Below are positions 1 to 11,663 of a DNA stretch of 55,886 bases, in pieces (position 1 is the stretch's first letter; each line of letters starts with the position of its first letter). The position numbers and the translations under genes are program-made. Location: the NCBI GenBank assembly GCA_022376515.1, contig WTXI01000240.1:1-55886 (forward strand), in the 5' to 3' direction. Source of the stretch: Lactifluus volemus. Taxonomy: Eukaryota > Basidiomycota > Agaricomycetes > Russulales > Russulaceae. The notes beneath the pieces are model-generated. The model made no database searches, was not told where the DNA came from, and saw only the letters and a program-made list of their open reading frames with translations.

Positions 1-428
1 TCTTGTCATCGGCAAGCCTTTTGTTTGTTATCTTTCTCCATCGTGTCTCGATGTCTGGGCGGGTGTGGTGGACGTTTTGTATTGCCCTTTCGCATCGTAG
101 GACCCAGGTGTGTCGCTTCTGACCATAGGATTTGCAGGAGGCGGGTGGCTCCACGTTTGGATCGGGTAGGAGGAGGGGGGTGAGATTGGGTGTCTGTGGG
201 GGGGTAGTGGAGGAGGCCACATCCTAGGGTGGTGCCCAGAGAGATCGAGGGCCGCCATGATTGGTCCTCATATGGCCATATCTCTCGGGCAAGGTCCCAG
301 ATTTGCTGTTTTGGTGGGTGGGGGCATGACTATAGGATCTGTAGGGGCTGTTCTTAAGATTTTCGTCTCCGCTATCTTATCATCGGCAAGTCTCTTATTT
401 ATTTTCTTCTGGCATTTTTCGTCGCTGC
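1..428. other. LTR left flank, no gene seen
   Basis: No convincing coding region. Two segments, 1-40 and 374-410, resemble each other (both start TCTTRTCATCGGCAAG), suggesting an old, diverged direct repeat with a period of about 373 bp. The small open frames here have no recognisable protein features. Confidence 0.4.
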
Positions 429-433
429 CGTCT
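429..433. repeat. Target-site duplication (left), CGTCT
   Basis: The five bases CGTCT lie directly before the LTR terminus and recur at 1370-1374 directly after the other terminus. A 5-bp duplication is the usual footprint of LTR-retrotransposon integrase. Confidence 0.85.
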
Positions 434-1042
434 TGTCACGGTTCGCAGGGACCGTGGCTCGAAGTGAGCTTCGTTCTGGTTGGCTATTTGCTGTGGCGAG
501 TCGGACAAGACTAGCAACACCAAATAGTCGATTCTAGCACGCGCAGGCAAGGTCCCAGAGGAGTAGACTTGACTGTGCAAACTCTCGGGGGTTCGTATCG
601 CGTGAGGCGGTTAGTACGGGCCGGCGCACGCGATGGTCGGAGTTACCGTTCCCAAAAAGGATAGACGGTGGCAGATGGATGAAAGACGATGTGTAGGTTC
701 AACCGCAACACGGGCGCGAGTGTTCTTAGAGGGGAAGTGATGCTTCACCACTATGGACACTCGTGAGAGGTTGAACTAAGGTTTGTAACGCGGACGCGGG
801 GTGAGGAGCGAGACTACTTCTCACAGCGCGTTCGTATTAGGGTTCAGGCGTCTGGGGACTTGTTTCACGGAAATGGAACAAATTCACAGATGTCTGATCG
901 TGGCGCGAAGTACCTGGATCAAGGTACGAAGAGGGGATTCACAAGAAGAGAGGAGAAGATGCGATGCGAGTGTGAGCAGGAGACAATGAACTGCGATTCT
1001 AGACGAAGCTGAAGCTGGGGCTTTAGCTTGTCTACAGGGCCC

Positions 1043-1049
1043 TATTTAT
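1043..1049 (-). promoter_or_regulatory. TATA-like box of the solo LTR
   Basis: The minus strand reads CATAAATAGGG here, about 75 bp downstream (in minus orientation) of the TGASTCA cluster. This order, enhancer then TATA, supports minus orientation of the LTR and a transcript start near 1010-1020. Confidence 0.45.
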
Positions 1050-1124
1050 GCGTACAGAGGGCCAGCCAACTATCCTACAAAGGTCACAGTACAGTAGCGA
1101 AGTCAAGACTATTGACTAAGGACC

Positions 1125-1223
1125 TGAGTCAGTTCTGATGACTCAAGAACTGACTCAGTGCGTCTGACTCAAGATCTGAGTCAAGAACGCTGACTCAAGA
1201 TTTGAGTCATCATCCCTGAGTCA
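1125..1223. promoter_or_regulatory. Cluster of eight TGASTCA (bZIP, Gcn4/AP-1 type) sites
   Basis: Perfect TGASTCA heptamers start at 1125, 1139, 1151, 1165, 1177, 1191, 1203 and 1217, spaced 12-14 bp apart. TGASTCA is the binding site of fungal Gcn4/CpcA-type and AP-1-type bZIP factors. The cluster lies in the presumed U3 part of the solo LTR. Its role as a stress- or starvation-responsive enhancer is inferred. Confidence 0.7.
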
Positions 1224-1369
1224 AATACACGTCCAAAACGGCGATGCACAGCCCCTAGAAGTCGCACAGAGGGGGCTGGCCAAGGAAAGGGATCCTAGGT
1301 CATAACACAAGTCAAAAAATAGACGGAAAATAGCAAGGAATGGGCCGGGCGGCCCGCATAACCGTAACA

Positions 1370-1374
1370 CGTCT
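1370..1374. repeat. Target-site duplication (right), CGTCT
   Basis: Matches 429-433 and directly abuts the AACCGTAACA terminus of the LTR. Confidence 0.85.
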
Positions 1375-3498
1375 TATCATCAGTTGATCTTTTATTGATC
1401 TGTTAGACTATAACTCTTGGTGTTGGTATGAGCTCCGAGTCTTAAGTCTGGTTTCTAGTACTCAGTCTATGGTACATTAGGCTGTGTCATGAGGGGATTC
1501 TGTTTATGATATAAGGGTCTAATAGTATGTGGGTTGATGCATGCCTGGATTGAGTTGATGATGGGGCGTGTGATTGTTTTAAGCCAGGTGAGGGGGTGGC
1601 ACTGCTTGAACACAGTCACAGTGTGGCTACAGGGGGGGGGTGTTGTGGGATATGAAGGTGTGCGAGGTGGTGTGAGGGGGTAGTCTGGTAGTATATGGAG
1701 AGGTGTATGGAGGCTCCACTGTGTCATCTGAGGTCGTGCGTGTGCTGCCTGTGCCACTGCGTGGTCGTGCTTGGTACTACTGGTACGAGGGATCCGTGGC
1801 TTCAGGTTGTTATAGTTCGCTAGGTCTCGGCTCGTCAGTCTTGTCCTGGTTCTGGTTGTTTACTGATCTGGGGTTTCTTCGTTGGAGCGTCTCCACTGGC
1901 TTTCTGCGTGGGGGAAGTGGGGTGGTGACAGCCACGGCATCAGCTCGGATCGGGTGTGTGGTATGTTTGGATGTCATATGCGTCGACTCTTCGTGAACTG
2001 GCCATTGTTTTGGGGGGGGGGAGTAAGGTGTTTTTTTTTTTTTAAAAAAAGGGGTCTGTATTTGTATACCATAACGTAGCTACAACAGAGGCTCAGATTT
2101 GGGCGCAGGCCCCATGGAGTGGGATTAGTCTATGCGGATCATGTGGGGAGTCGCAGGGGACTAGCTGGGTGTATGTAGTGTCCACAGTAAGTATTTATAT
2201 GTAGGGCAATCTGCGGGGGGTCTATGTTGCTTTGCTGGTGGGAAAGGCTGGTTAGAAGGTGTCGCAGTGGGTCCTGGAGTGGAGGGGTACGCGGTGGTGG
2301 CGTGCTCGGCTTTTGGAGGGAGGGGGCTCCACATGGGTAGTTGGATGGCAGATTGGGACGAGATCTAGCGGTGTATGAGCCAGTAAAGGCATGCCCAGTG
2401 AGAAGGCGAGTGAGGGTAGAGGAGACAGTTCTCTCAGGGCCTTTGAGCCTTTGAGCCTGGAGGACGGGTGGGAGTTTGCATGTGGGTGGGACTGGGAGTC
2501 CGGTGTAGATTAGGGAGCGGGGGTTGTTGATTTCCAGTGGGTGCCCTATGCCTCGGTGGCGGCGTTTCCGTCTGTTGTTGGTGCGTTAGGGGCCAGGGTG
2601 TTTGTGTCTGGTGGCAGTGACGACGTGGCGACTCTGGCAAGGTGGCAAGGGTGAGGGTAGTTTCGGTTGGCGTGTTAGCCGGTTGATGGTGCCTTGTGTT
2701 TTCAGGGGGTTGGTTTTCTTCCGGGTTTTAGCGGGGGGTTCACTCGGTGTTGGGTCTGCTCAGGCTTGGGGTTTCTGGTGCTGTGGTTCGGGCTCAAGGT
2801 CCTCCTTCAGGTTATGGTGTCTATTTTCATGTATTCTGGTACAATGGTTACTATGGGGGTTATTCTCCTGGTGGGGTGTGCCTGCAGGTCATGCAGTTTT
2901 CTGGTTGGTTCTCAGACTTGCGGGGAGGGGGTCTTACAGTAAATTCGATATAGATGATTAAAGGTTGGGTACATGGTTTTATTTGTTTTCAGGAGGTTAT
3001 TACAGGGGGGGGGTAGCATGGTCTAGGCTACGGGGTGGTATAAGACCGGTCAGGTGGTCTGGGGGGGTATAGAGGCTCGGGTCTCTCTGGGTCTGGAGGG
3101 TCTGCAGTGGGGTCTATGCATTTCTGGAGGGGTCGTCTCCTAGGGGGCGGATTGTGTCTCCAAGAGTGAGTTGTAGCTCTTTCTCAACCTTGCCTTCGCC
3201 GGAGCGGAGGATTGCCAAACCATGGTAGTGGTTCGGGTTCAAGGTCCCCCCGCTCATCCGGACTCGGGTAGCGCGGTGGCTTTTGAGTGGCCCGGGCCCG
3301 GCGTCGCACTTGAGCGGGGCGATGATGTGGGCGCTAGCTTAGCTCATCCGAGGAAGACCTCGAAAGGTGCCGTATGATGCGGGCAAATTTTCCCTACGCC
3401 GCACCGGTATATACCATACTCGTAAACTGGGAAGCTTATTGTATGCGTATCCACAACGCCCGCCCTTTTCCACCTACCTGCACCCTCTATCACCGACT
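1375..3498. other. G-rich gene-poor region, possible antisense retroelement relic
   Basis: The plus strand is strongly G/T-rich with G-runs of 8 or more near 1632, 2009 and 3005, and a T-run followed by A's at 2030-2050. Minus-strand frames are short and Pro/Thr/His-rich (for example 2434-2640), a composition like the proline-rich ORF1 start of the LINE at 45.6 kb. This could be an old antisense non-LTR fragment, but no domain can be recognised. I see no functional gene. Confidence 0.3.
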
Positions 3499-4927
3499 AT
3501 GAGAGGGATGAGGAGGGGATCGCACCTCGCCGTTTCTCTCCTCCTTTTTGCAGGTTTTTCATTTGCCCAATCGACCCCTCCGAACTGCACTACAGGATGG
3601 GATTGGGTCAGTTTTTTTTTTCGGAAATTTTACAGCGTTTTGCGTTATTATCACTGATCAAAACCTCCCTCCTTCCCTCTACTACCCAAAAGTCGTACAA
3701 CAGCCTACATCAAAACCCTTGCGCCGTTGCTGCATACCTCGAGGGTGTCTGCTTTGGCGGGCGTAAGTCCTTCAGCTTTCAGATCTGTCAACTTTTTGAC
3801 GATCGTGTGTACTACCTAATACAGTGTTTGAAATCGACCCGTTACCGCAAGGTCTCCATTATACAGGTCCGAACGCCGGACAGGGAAACTTGTGTCAGTG
3901 CAATACAGTCGTCTATTCACTCGTCAGCGCCTGTGGGGGATGTCAAGGAGGGCAGTGGACACTGTATGTGTTCCACCTGAAGCTAATGTGATATCTTCAC
4001 TGATAACGTTCTACTAGGTGGTCCGAGTGGGCGTTCAATTGTACCTCTGAGGAATTATCTTCCAATTCCACGTTGGTGCTCTTCCAAATTTGCTTCGACC
4101 TTGCTTGCCAAATCTCTGTTTTTTTTTTGCTTCCTTCTAAACCAACAGATATCCATACTCGATTCCGGCCGGGACGCGTGTGCCTCACTGGGCGTATCTC
4201 AACGTACAGGTGCTTACTCACCTTTTTGGCTACCTTATCTTTTGAGCGCCGCTGATGACGGCTTTTATTGTTTCTTCCGGAAAGGCTGACAATTGGAGTG
4301 CCACCGCGGCTGAGAACACTGGCGGTAAGTTCGGCCCAAAGGAAGCCGGAAATTTTTAATTTCCTGACGTCTTCTAACCTCCTCGTTCGTTGCTCTCTCT
4401 CCGTACTGTACGGGGTTCAAAAGATTCACCTGAGGGTACACCGTCCGCGACAACGGGAACGCCAAAGTCGACATCGACATCGCATGCCCACTCGAAATCG
4501 AATACAGGACAGATCGCCGGTGGAGTCGTAGGCGGCATTGCAGGCATCGCACTGCTCGCCGCTTTCATCTTCTGGTACCTTCGGCATCGACGCCGACGAC
4601 GAGAGGCTCAGCCATCCCCATTCATGACCGACGCGCCACACGTTGCCGAGGCATTCGGTCTAGAAGACTCTGACACGTTCACGCCTCGTAAATACTATGT
4701 GCGTCCGGGACCCCTGAAGCCGGTCTCTTTTTTTTTCCTAATCCTGATTATGCTTCCTCCCATGAATAACGTAGGATCCTTCTGACCCGACCACGTTCCC
4801 AACATCGATCGTATCGCCCTCGTTGACCGTGATCCCGACTGCGCCGGGGAGCGAACAAGCTCACGGCGATGGGGCGGCGGCTTTGTCGCGTAACCGAAGC
4901 GAGTACAGCGGACTACCGCTTGTTTGA
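3499..4927 (+). CDS. Secreted single-pass membrane protein, Cys-rich ectodomain
   Basis: Eight exons: 3499-3606, 3693-3762, 3825-3963, 4018-4071, 4149-4209, 4285-4324, 4424-4722, 4775-4927. All introns are GT...AG (52-99 nt). The coding length is 924 nt, in frame throughout, giving 307 aa. The first 25 residues form a signal peptide with a likely cut after SFAQ. The ectodomain (to about 157) carries paired cysteines (NCTTGW, NPCAVAAYL, CQCNTVVY, CGGCQGG) and ends in an AYLNV-type segment. A Ser/Thr-rich stalk precedes a glycine-rich transmembrane helix (about 187-209) followed by RHRRRRR, so the tail is cytosolic and ends in a Ser/Pro-rich stretch. This layout is common in Agaricomycete cell-surface proteins of unknown function. 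No enzymatic motif is visible. The ATG at 3508 is an alternative start. Confidence 0.82.
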
Positions 4928-7646
4928 GTGGCTTATTCTTTGCCGGGATTTTTTTAATTTTTTTGTTGCTCGTTGATTTCGGGTTATGCCTTCCCCTTTC
5001 ATGTAAAATATGGTACGATGAACATCCTTCTCGCCTGATAGTTAACCGATGGTTACTGGAGGCTGAGTGGCACATCTCAAGTGACTCAGCCATATGGTTC
5101 TTTTTTTTAAACAATCGGGTTTTGGAAGGTGTGTACGATAAAATATCATGTTTTTGAACATAATGCATATTTTTTTCGTTTTGTCTCGGGTGCATATTCT
5201 TATCACATCATGCTTTGTCGTCATAGCAGAATCGCTCTACCGAACCGTCTCTGCGGCCTGGTGCGGCGATTTTGTCCATCAACTACTGCACCCTTTGATC
5301 CACTATCCGTCTCCTTAGTACTCAAATTAGCCGTGCATGATCGTAAAACAGCTTTGGGAAACATTCAACCATACGCGGCGGCCGTGAAGCCCGAGCGATA
5401 GGTATACAGTTATACAGCACTTGCCCTACTTGTACGAATCCACCCCCAGATGGGGGTCGCCTCCTGATGCCTGAAAGCTTGACGATTGATGCCCCGCCTC
5501 CTGATGCTAATCAGCTGATTCGTGGAGAGCTGATACTGATATACGTATGTGTGTCCCGTCGATCGGTAACAAACTTAAGGGAGCGAGGTGGATTCTAACT
5601 TAAGTGAAAGCTCGACAAATCAGCAGGGGTGACCCTCAGGGACTTTTGTGATGAGATTTTGCACCGCCGCTGACTAAAATTTCCTCCCGTCGTGACGGCG
5701 CTTTTTGAGATCTTTAAAAACCACCACTCTGACCGAGTTTGGAAATAACTATCGAGAGAATGGACATACCAAGGGGCGACATTGTATGGAAAGAGTGAGG
5801 TTCAAAGCCTTGCGATCTGCGGCTGCCGTAGTGGTGGCCAGGAGGTGACGCGAACAGCAGGTTAGTGCCGATACCAACGTAATTGAGCCTTGCTTGCCAG
5901 TGGGGGTATTGCACAGCGAGCCTTAGTGTATGATAAAGCGAGATCCGCATATCAAGTCAAGAGTACTGTAGTTAACAGTCCCAAGCTGCGCGCGCAGTAA
6001 TTGTCATAGCAACGGCGGGATGGTCGGTCGGTTGCTCCTCCCGAGGAAAGGTCTCTTCGAAGGATTTTCAAAGTGGCTATACACTACCATAGATGGTGAT
6101 CATCAACACAACCGTGACGCACGCTGGACATAAGGGAAAGGAACTGGTGGCTCACTGCGAATATCCCATCTCGATCATGGCTTGTGTGATGCAAGCATGG
6201 AAAGAGACGCTGCCGGAGGTACAATAGGCATTGCAGTGCCATACGGGGCACATGTACCAAACGAGGTGACGCACTTTTCGAGATCCGGGCGCAGGAAAAT
6301 GAGATGTAAGCGACGACACGATCGATATCCTGTGCACGTCTATTCCGTTACGGGTTCGCCAAGTGGAGGAGATCAAGGACGTAGTGCATCCTCAATCTCA
6401 ATCTCGCCTAGCCTTGACCACGAAGGTATGCATTAAGCGCTGAGAGACTTACACAAGACCATTTCCTTGATGAAAACCTCTGAAAACAAGGTGGAGATAA
6501 GCTTCCACGGTTATAGAGCCCGCGGAGTTCGTAGAACAAAGGAATGTCGACATTCAAAGTTGAGGTTGATGGTCCTGCTTCATATGGAAATATATGGTAC
6601 GTAGACGCGGCAAATTCGGCCAAGTCATGATACACTTATCAAGCCCCCTCGCAGCGGCGGTTAGTCGATCGGAGGTGGATTAGTAGACTCCAACATTTTG
6701 TACCGCCTCATAAATGCATGTACGACCAGATTGATAGGACTAACCCAGAGAAAGTGGTCAAATTCAAAGGGGCCGACTGTGATTGTACCGCGAGGTCCGC
6801 AGACTCCGCACTGTACCCGAAGTTCCGTAAGGAAGGATGAATGCCGATTGCCGGGCTTCGCTGAGTATGCCGAATGAGGCGGACGCTGCATAGATGAACA
6901 TGGTTTGCACCCTCTTTGACATGAGTGGTAAATGGGCGCGGGTTGCCACCTTGTATTCTGAATGACCTTCAGGGAATACCTCATATATATGCATCAGTGA
7001 TATATATACCCTCCCACGCGGCTTGGCAGTTCGGTTACACTCCCCAGAAAGACAAGTGTTACTTGTTCGGGATGGATCGAGGGTTGGGTCGTGCTACCAC
7101 TTGAAGGAGCAACAGGAATGGTGAGCCACGTAAACGGAGATATACTTTCGAAATAGAGAAAAAAACAAAGCGGTGTAGTAACCAATGGCAGAGGTCAGTA
7201 TGAAGGCAGGTGCTGACAAAGACGACCATTTGTGCCTCGGGGACATCACATGGGCAGCAACAAAGGGAAATCCTAGAACAGGACAAAAGTGAAGTTCCTC
7301 TTGCCGAGCCGATTCGGGGAGGTAGAGAGAGCTAAGAGACCAGAAACTGGAGAGTTGGGAGGATAGAATAAAAGACAGAGGTGAAGTGACAATAGTTTGA
7401 ACGAGTTAAGGCTCGTGGCGTGGGTGGCGTCGTACTGTAGTGGTGGCGGAGGGATGGGGAACGGTCAATTGTTGCAAGCACACGGCGGTTATTGTAAAAT
7501 CAAGACAATGCACAATGCACAAACCGACAACAAAGAGGAGTTCTACTTTATTATAAGGTCAAGTACTTGGTATGCGCTCATCTTTACCTCTCCCCGATTT
7601 ATTCACTGTACTACTCTCAACGACGACGTAGACTAGACGATAATCA
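4928..7646. other. Region with only weak coding signals
   Basis: A/T-rich intergenic DNA up to about 5.7 kb. From 5714 to 7290 the minus strand holds several short open frames that could be exons of an unresolved multi-exon gene or its relics. The best stretch is in 6661-6984 (near GTITVGPFEFDHFLW). I could not find a splice model joining them and recognise no domain. The part after 7300 is presumably the promoter of the gene starting at 7647. Confidence 0.3.
6661..6984 (-). other. Possible exon of an unrecognised gene
   Basis: A 107-codon open frame whose second half (GPFEFDHFLW, NLVVHAFMRRYKM) reads like real protein with alternating hydrophobic residues, unlike the low-complexity frames around it. 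There is no start context, no recognised fold and no confident splice partners. It may be an exon of a gene spanning about 5.7-7.3 kb or a relic. Confidence 0.2.
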
Positions 7647-9408
7647 ATGTCCTCTTGTAAGTTTTTTCTATATTTTTTTCTTTACCATCCCACTCACTTG
7701 CTCCTCTAGTCCTTACGAATTATAATTTTTTATCGCCATTGAAACGACCGCGTGCTGTGCGTAACCGCAGCAACAATGCAACCCGGACATCGTCTAACCG
7801 TCTCCCCGTTCTCACCGAACTCTCCACGGAGCAAGAGTCTTTCTTGTCGCTCTCATCACCTAAATTCTCATCATTCTCATCCTCTTCTACGTCTCTTCCT
7901 ATTCGTCCCAACCGGAAGCGCCTTAGTCGCTACGGCAAGGCCGCATTTACTTATGGCGGCCTCGACGACGATTTTCTTACTAATGCTCCCCGATCTGCCC
8001 CTCGTCCTCCTCCGACCACCTCTACCAAGACCATGCCTCAAAACGCGCACCTGAGCGAGTTTGATATAATTATCGACATTCCTCCCTCTGAACCCTCCCC
8101 CCCTATATGTGAATCATCTATCTCTTCGAGCACCTCTTCCCGTCAGCACGATTCAACTCTTCGGTCTCCGCATCCAACACGCTCTCCTACGCCCTCGCTT
8201 ACTAGCATGTCTGCCTGCTCGAGTACTGAGACTCCGATCACGCCTGGTGCCTCTGACGACGAGTGTTTATATCTCCAGCCTCCTCCCAAGTCTATCGTTT
8301 CCCCACCCATATCCTTCCATCCACTTGCTATCACCCGTTCAATACCGTCTCCCTCAAACCCGGATGCAAGTCCTGTAGAAATCTTCGAGTTCACGCTTGC
8401 ACCCTTGTCTCCGTTTCCCGAGACGGAAGCCGAAGAAGAAGAAGAAGAGCAGGTGGACGAGGACGACGTGTCGTGGTACATGCGCGAGTTGAGCCCATTC
8501 GTCTCAGTTTCGTCTTCGCGCGATCCCTCAAGCACGTCACCTGCACGACCCGACTCTCTCCTACCCCCGCCTCGCTTTCCAAGCTCGAACGCAAGCCGAC
8601 CAGCTCCTCACAGCCGGATGAGCAAGCCTCTCCCCGCCATTCCCCGCTCGTCACACCCAAGCCCAGAAATGGACCCAACCTTCCCACGACGCAAGTCCCG
8701 CCGCGCACTCCCCTCACTCCCCCTCACTTCTCAATTCCCCAGTCCCCCTTCCACGATACCCCCTGTGCCCTCCACTCGCCGGGTTTCAGCACGCAGGTCG
8801 CTCACGATCACCGTTCCCAGCGCGCTCCCACACGTGCCACACGTGCTGGACGTCTCGGACATCTTGGACGAGCCCACCGCCTGGTCCTTCATCCCTCCAT
8901 CTGGCCGCGGCAACCTCAGCGGCGGTAGCAATGCCACCATGCAACAACTCTCTCCACCGCGCGTACCTCAAAGCCCCTCTCCCAGCACATTCTCAGAGTA
9001 CGACCCGATCGAGCTGATCGTGGTTACGCCGCGATGCCTCCTTCACCCACGGCAGTGGAGTTCTCCGAGGTAGGAAGCGACAGCGCCGATGACGACTGTG
9101 GAGGAAAAGCCAGAGACGAATGGGAAGAGAAGAAGGTGGTGGAGGTGGACGATTGGGCGGTGGACGAGAAGCTTCGCTCGCGTTGGTCATGCTCGACACT
9201 CGCCACACTCGTACCTCCGCCCGTATCATCGCCACCACCACCACCACCATCGTCATCATCGCCCTCCGCCTCTGCACGTATCCGCTTCCATATCGGCTCC
9301 GTCGCACGTCGTGTGCGCGTACGGCGGCCTGGTGGTAGCGGTGAGGACGCGACGATGATGCGCTCACTGCACCTGCGTACCACGAGCGAGTCGGCCATCG
9401 TATCTTGA
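7647..9408 (+). CDS. Ser/Pro-rich hypothetical protein
   Basis: The ATG at 7647 opens a 10-nt first coding exon (7647-7656). Intron 7657-7709 (GTAAGT...CTCTAG, 53 nt) then joins in frame to a long exon from 7710. The frame runs to about 9032, where it must move by one base to continue into the open frame that ends at 9408. With one missing base restored the total is 1710 nt (569 aa). The protein is intrinsically disordered: Ser/Pro/Thr-rich throughout, a Glu run near the middle (about 8429-8460), basic RRKSRR-type patches, and a Ser/Pro/Arg-rich C-terminus with poly-Pro. The WSCSTLATL segment near 9185 looks conserved-like. No domain is recognised; a signalling or cytoskeletal scaffold is possible but unproven. 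The frame break is probably an assembly error or a recent indel. Confidence 0.65.
9232..9249 (+). repeat. (CCA)n microsatellite inside the Ser/Pro-rich gene
   Basis: Six CCA triplets followed by CGT/CAT triplets encode the poly-Pro/poly-Ser stretch near the C-terminus of the 7647-9408 product. Confidence 0.8.
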
Positions 9409-10141
9409 TGCAGCGTACTCCCGGGGGCAGGGTCGCCAGCCCTCTCTCTATTGTGATTGAGAGGACGGCCAGCTGCGTTATCTCAGGCCAACGGTCCAAG
9501 CCCGATCCCGCTGATAGTCAAAACAATACAGCTTGGGCCCCTTTTGTTGTCCTCTTCTTTTTCTTTGGGTTTCGTTTTTGCAATAATGAGATCAGTCACC
9601 TGGCCATCTCGCCACCACTCATACGCTGTATCAAATTTCACTCCCAAACCCCCCTCCAACTTCCCACCCCTGCAACTGTATCCATACATACCTGTTGTCA
9701 TCTCTCTACAACACATATATACTCAACTTTGGACACATACTTAGTTTGTTTTTTCCAATATCTCTTGACGCGATACATGCCCCGCTGTCCTTAATATCTC
9801 GATTGTAAACAAGCACACTAGTCGCTGTGTACATTCGCTGGTTTTGAATCGCAATCGCACATTATCATCCCTGAGGATCAGACAATCGAGAATCCTTATT
9901 GCTCAGCCGCTAAATATAATCCTCAAAACGCCGGGTTTCGGCTATTATCGATGTCGTCCTTTCCCAAAAGAAAAATACAGTAGAGTGGTGGATCGGTTCA
10001 ACGTTGCCTACTATGCAGCTGTATTGTACTTTATGAGGGTATGGTAAAAATAAAATAAAGTAAAATGAAAACGCCTTCCTTCCCATTTTTTTCACCATTT
10101 CACCCTTCCCTTCCCCCTGATAATTGATCCCCATATTGCAA
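9409..10141. other. Intergenic, convergent 3' ends
   Basis: This lies between the + strand Ser/Pro-rich gene and the - strand carrier gene, so it should hold both 3' UTRs. It is A/T-rich with AATAAA-like words near 10050. No further gene seen. Confidence 0.5.
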
Positions 10142-11663
10142 CTATGTGCCTTCTCCCGCCGCTCTCCTCTTCTCGCGTCGGACCGCGGCGCGCTTCAACA
10201 ACCAAGCGAGGTTCTCGTACACGACAAACGTGACGCACGTGCCTGGAAGTACGCGAACGAGGTTGGTGCCTAGTCCGCGATAAAACCCGGCGATACCCTC
10301 ATGCGACCAGGTGTGCATGATTGTCGACCGGATCGTACGATGATGCGTGCGCGCGAGCGCAGAGTCGTTCTGTGTTTCCAAAAACAAAAATTGGGGTACA
10401 AAAAAAGGGGTTTTTTTTGTTTCATTGGTTCAGTTTTGAATAAATAAAAGAGGGATAGAATGCATATGTATCAGATCGTCACCTGGATACGAGAGCGGAT
10501 GACTTGGTATGGATATGTTGCGGATAGCGCTCCGAGCTTGGACGCGCCAGACATGAAAGTGTACGTCATGTTCGACTACGCAAACAAAAAAAAGACGAGT
10601 GAGTTACATTAGAAATGACACATTGAATGGAACAGAACGTACCAGCTTATCATCATCCGTCGTCCACTCGCGCCCGAGCTTAGTAAACCGCCGCCTCTTG
10701 CGCTCGAACGCCCAATTTTTCATCTTCTCATATGCCACGAACTGTAGCGCGCCATTGCCCACCCCACAAGTGCAAGAGACGTGCCGCGATAAAGCCCTTC
10801 AGACCGTCGTCGCGATATATCGCGCGGAACCCACCTGAATTAGGCAGACGCAACAATCAGTTTTCTCTCTATAGCTTCTTTGGGGAGAGAGGCGAAAACC
10901 AAAGGCCATCCCTCGACCCCTAAACGAAAAGAGGCGCACGCACCCCAGAGCCCTCTGTGAGCGGCGGGTGAATGGGGCGGAGCGGTGAACGTCCGAACTT
11001 TGACTACCCATATCGGATTGGTCAGGATAGCTGTCACAGCGCCTAGATAAAAGCAAAGGCAAGATCAGGGGGCGGGAGAAGACAGGAAGGAAGGAAAGAT
11101 GCGCAACTCGCTTCGGCAGAATAGAGAAGATACTGGGAGGCCGAAAGCGGTCGATCGGGCGCGTCGAGAGTCGCGCGGCGCTTAAGCTGGTTATAGCTGG
11201 AGAACATCAGAGGGAGAAGAAGGAAGACAAAAGGTTTGGAAGCGGCAAAAACACACAAGAGAAAGTAAAGACCCCAACTGCTCGCATTGCCCGCAATGTT
11301 CGGACTGAGGCCGCGGTAAAATCCACGCCAGCCCTCGTTGGCGCGTATGTCTTTGAGGGCGAGCCAGATGCCGCGTCCGATGCCGCCCTCGGGTCCACGC
11401 GTCGAGACTGAAACTTGACCTTGAGCAAGTCCAACGGGTTCATGCAGAGCACTGCGACGGTTCCCGCGCCGATTCCTGCAAACGCATGGTCCTAAGCAGG
11501 TAAAGTGAGTTGAGATGAAGGACGGGTGTTGTTGTTTCTTTTGTTTCACGCACAATTGCATGTGTTGGAAAAAAGCTTGGTTGCGAATATGGATTGGGAG
11601 TGGACATGCGCAACTAGGACAAAAAGAAAGTTGGGCCCTCACGGTAGGTGGCGGGCCGGTCAT
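10142..11663 (-). CDS. FLX1: Mitochondrial carrier, FAD/folate transporter (Flx1/SLC25A32 type)
   Basis: Seven exons on the minus strand: 11643-11663, 11257-11491, 11108-11196, 10944-11042, 10643-10834, 10483-10575, 10142-10369. All introns are GT...AG (60-151 nt). The product is 319 aa once three missing bases are allowed. It has the three-fold carrier repeat with signature motifs NPLDLLKVKF (about 25-34), NPIWVVKVRT (about 124-133) and YPYQVIRSRI (about 234-243). Trp in the second motif and Gln in the third are hallmarks of the FAD/folate carriers, which exchange flavin (or folate) across the inner mitochondrial membrane. The GFYRGL and SSWGLYF segments also fit. Single bases appear missing at about 10764 (C-run), 10791 (A-run) and 11407 (CC). 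In such a conserved gene these are more likely consensus errors than decay, but a young pseudogene is not excluded. Confidence 0.85.

Larger units (their letters stand above)
434..1369 (-). mobile_element. Solo LTR of an LTR retrotransposon
   Basis: On the plus strand the element begins TGTCACGGTT and ends AACCGTAACA. These are TG...CA termini that form a 10-bp imperfect inverted repeat (one mismatch), and they are flanked by CGTCT on both sides. The length is 936 bp. No internal gag/pol sequence, primer-binding site or second LTR is present, so this is a solo LTR left by LTR-LTR recombination. The minus orientation is inferred from promoter layout: read leftward from 1369, an enhancer-like motif cluster (1223-1125) is followed by a TATA-like box near 1046. 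Family (Ty1 or Ty3 type) cannot be told from the LTR alone. Confidence 0.85.

Noticed and set aside
2028..2050. T-run/A-run as a poly-A tail of an antisense copy of the 45.6-kb LINE
   Set aside because: The adjacent sequence does not match the 3' end of that LINE, so it cannot be the same family; another relic remains possible.
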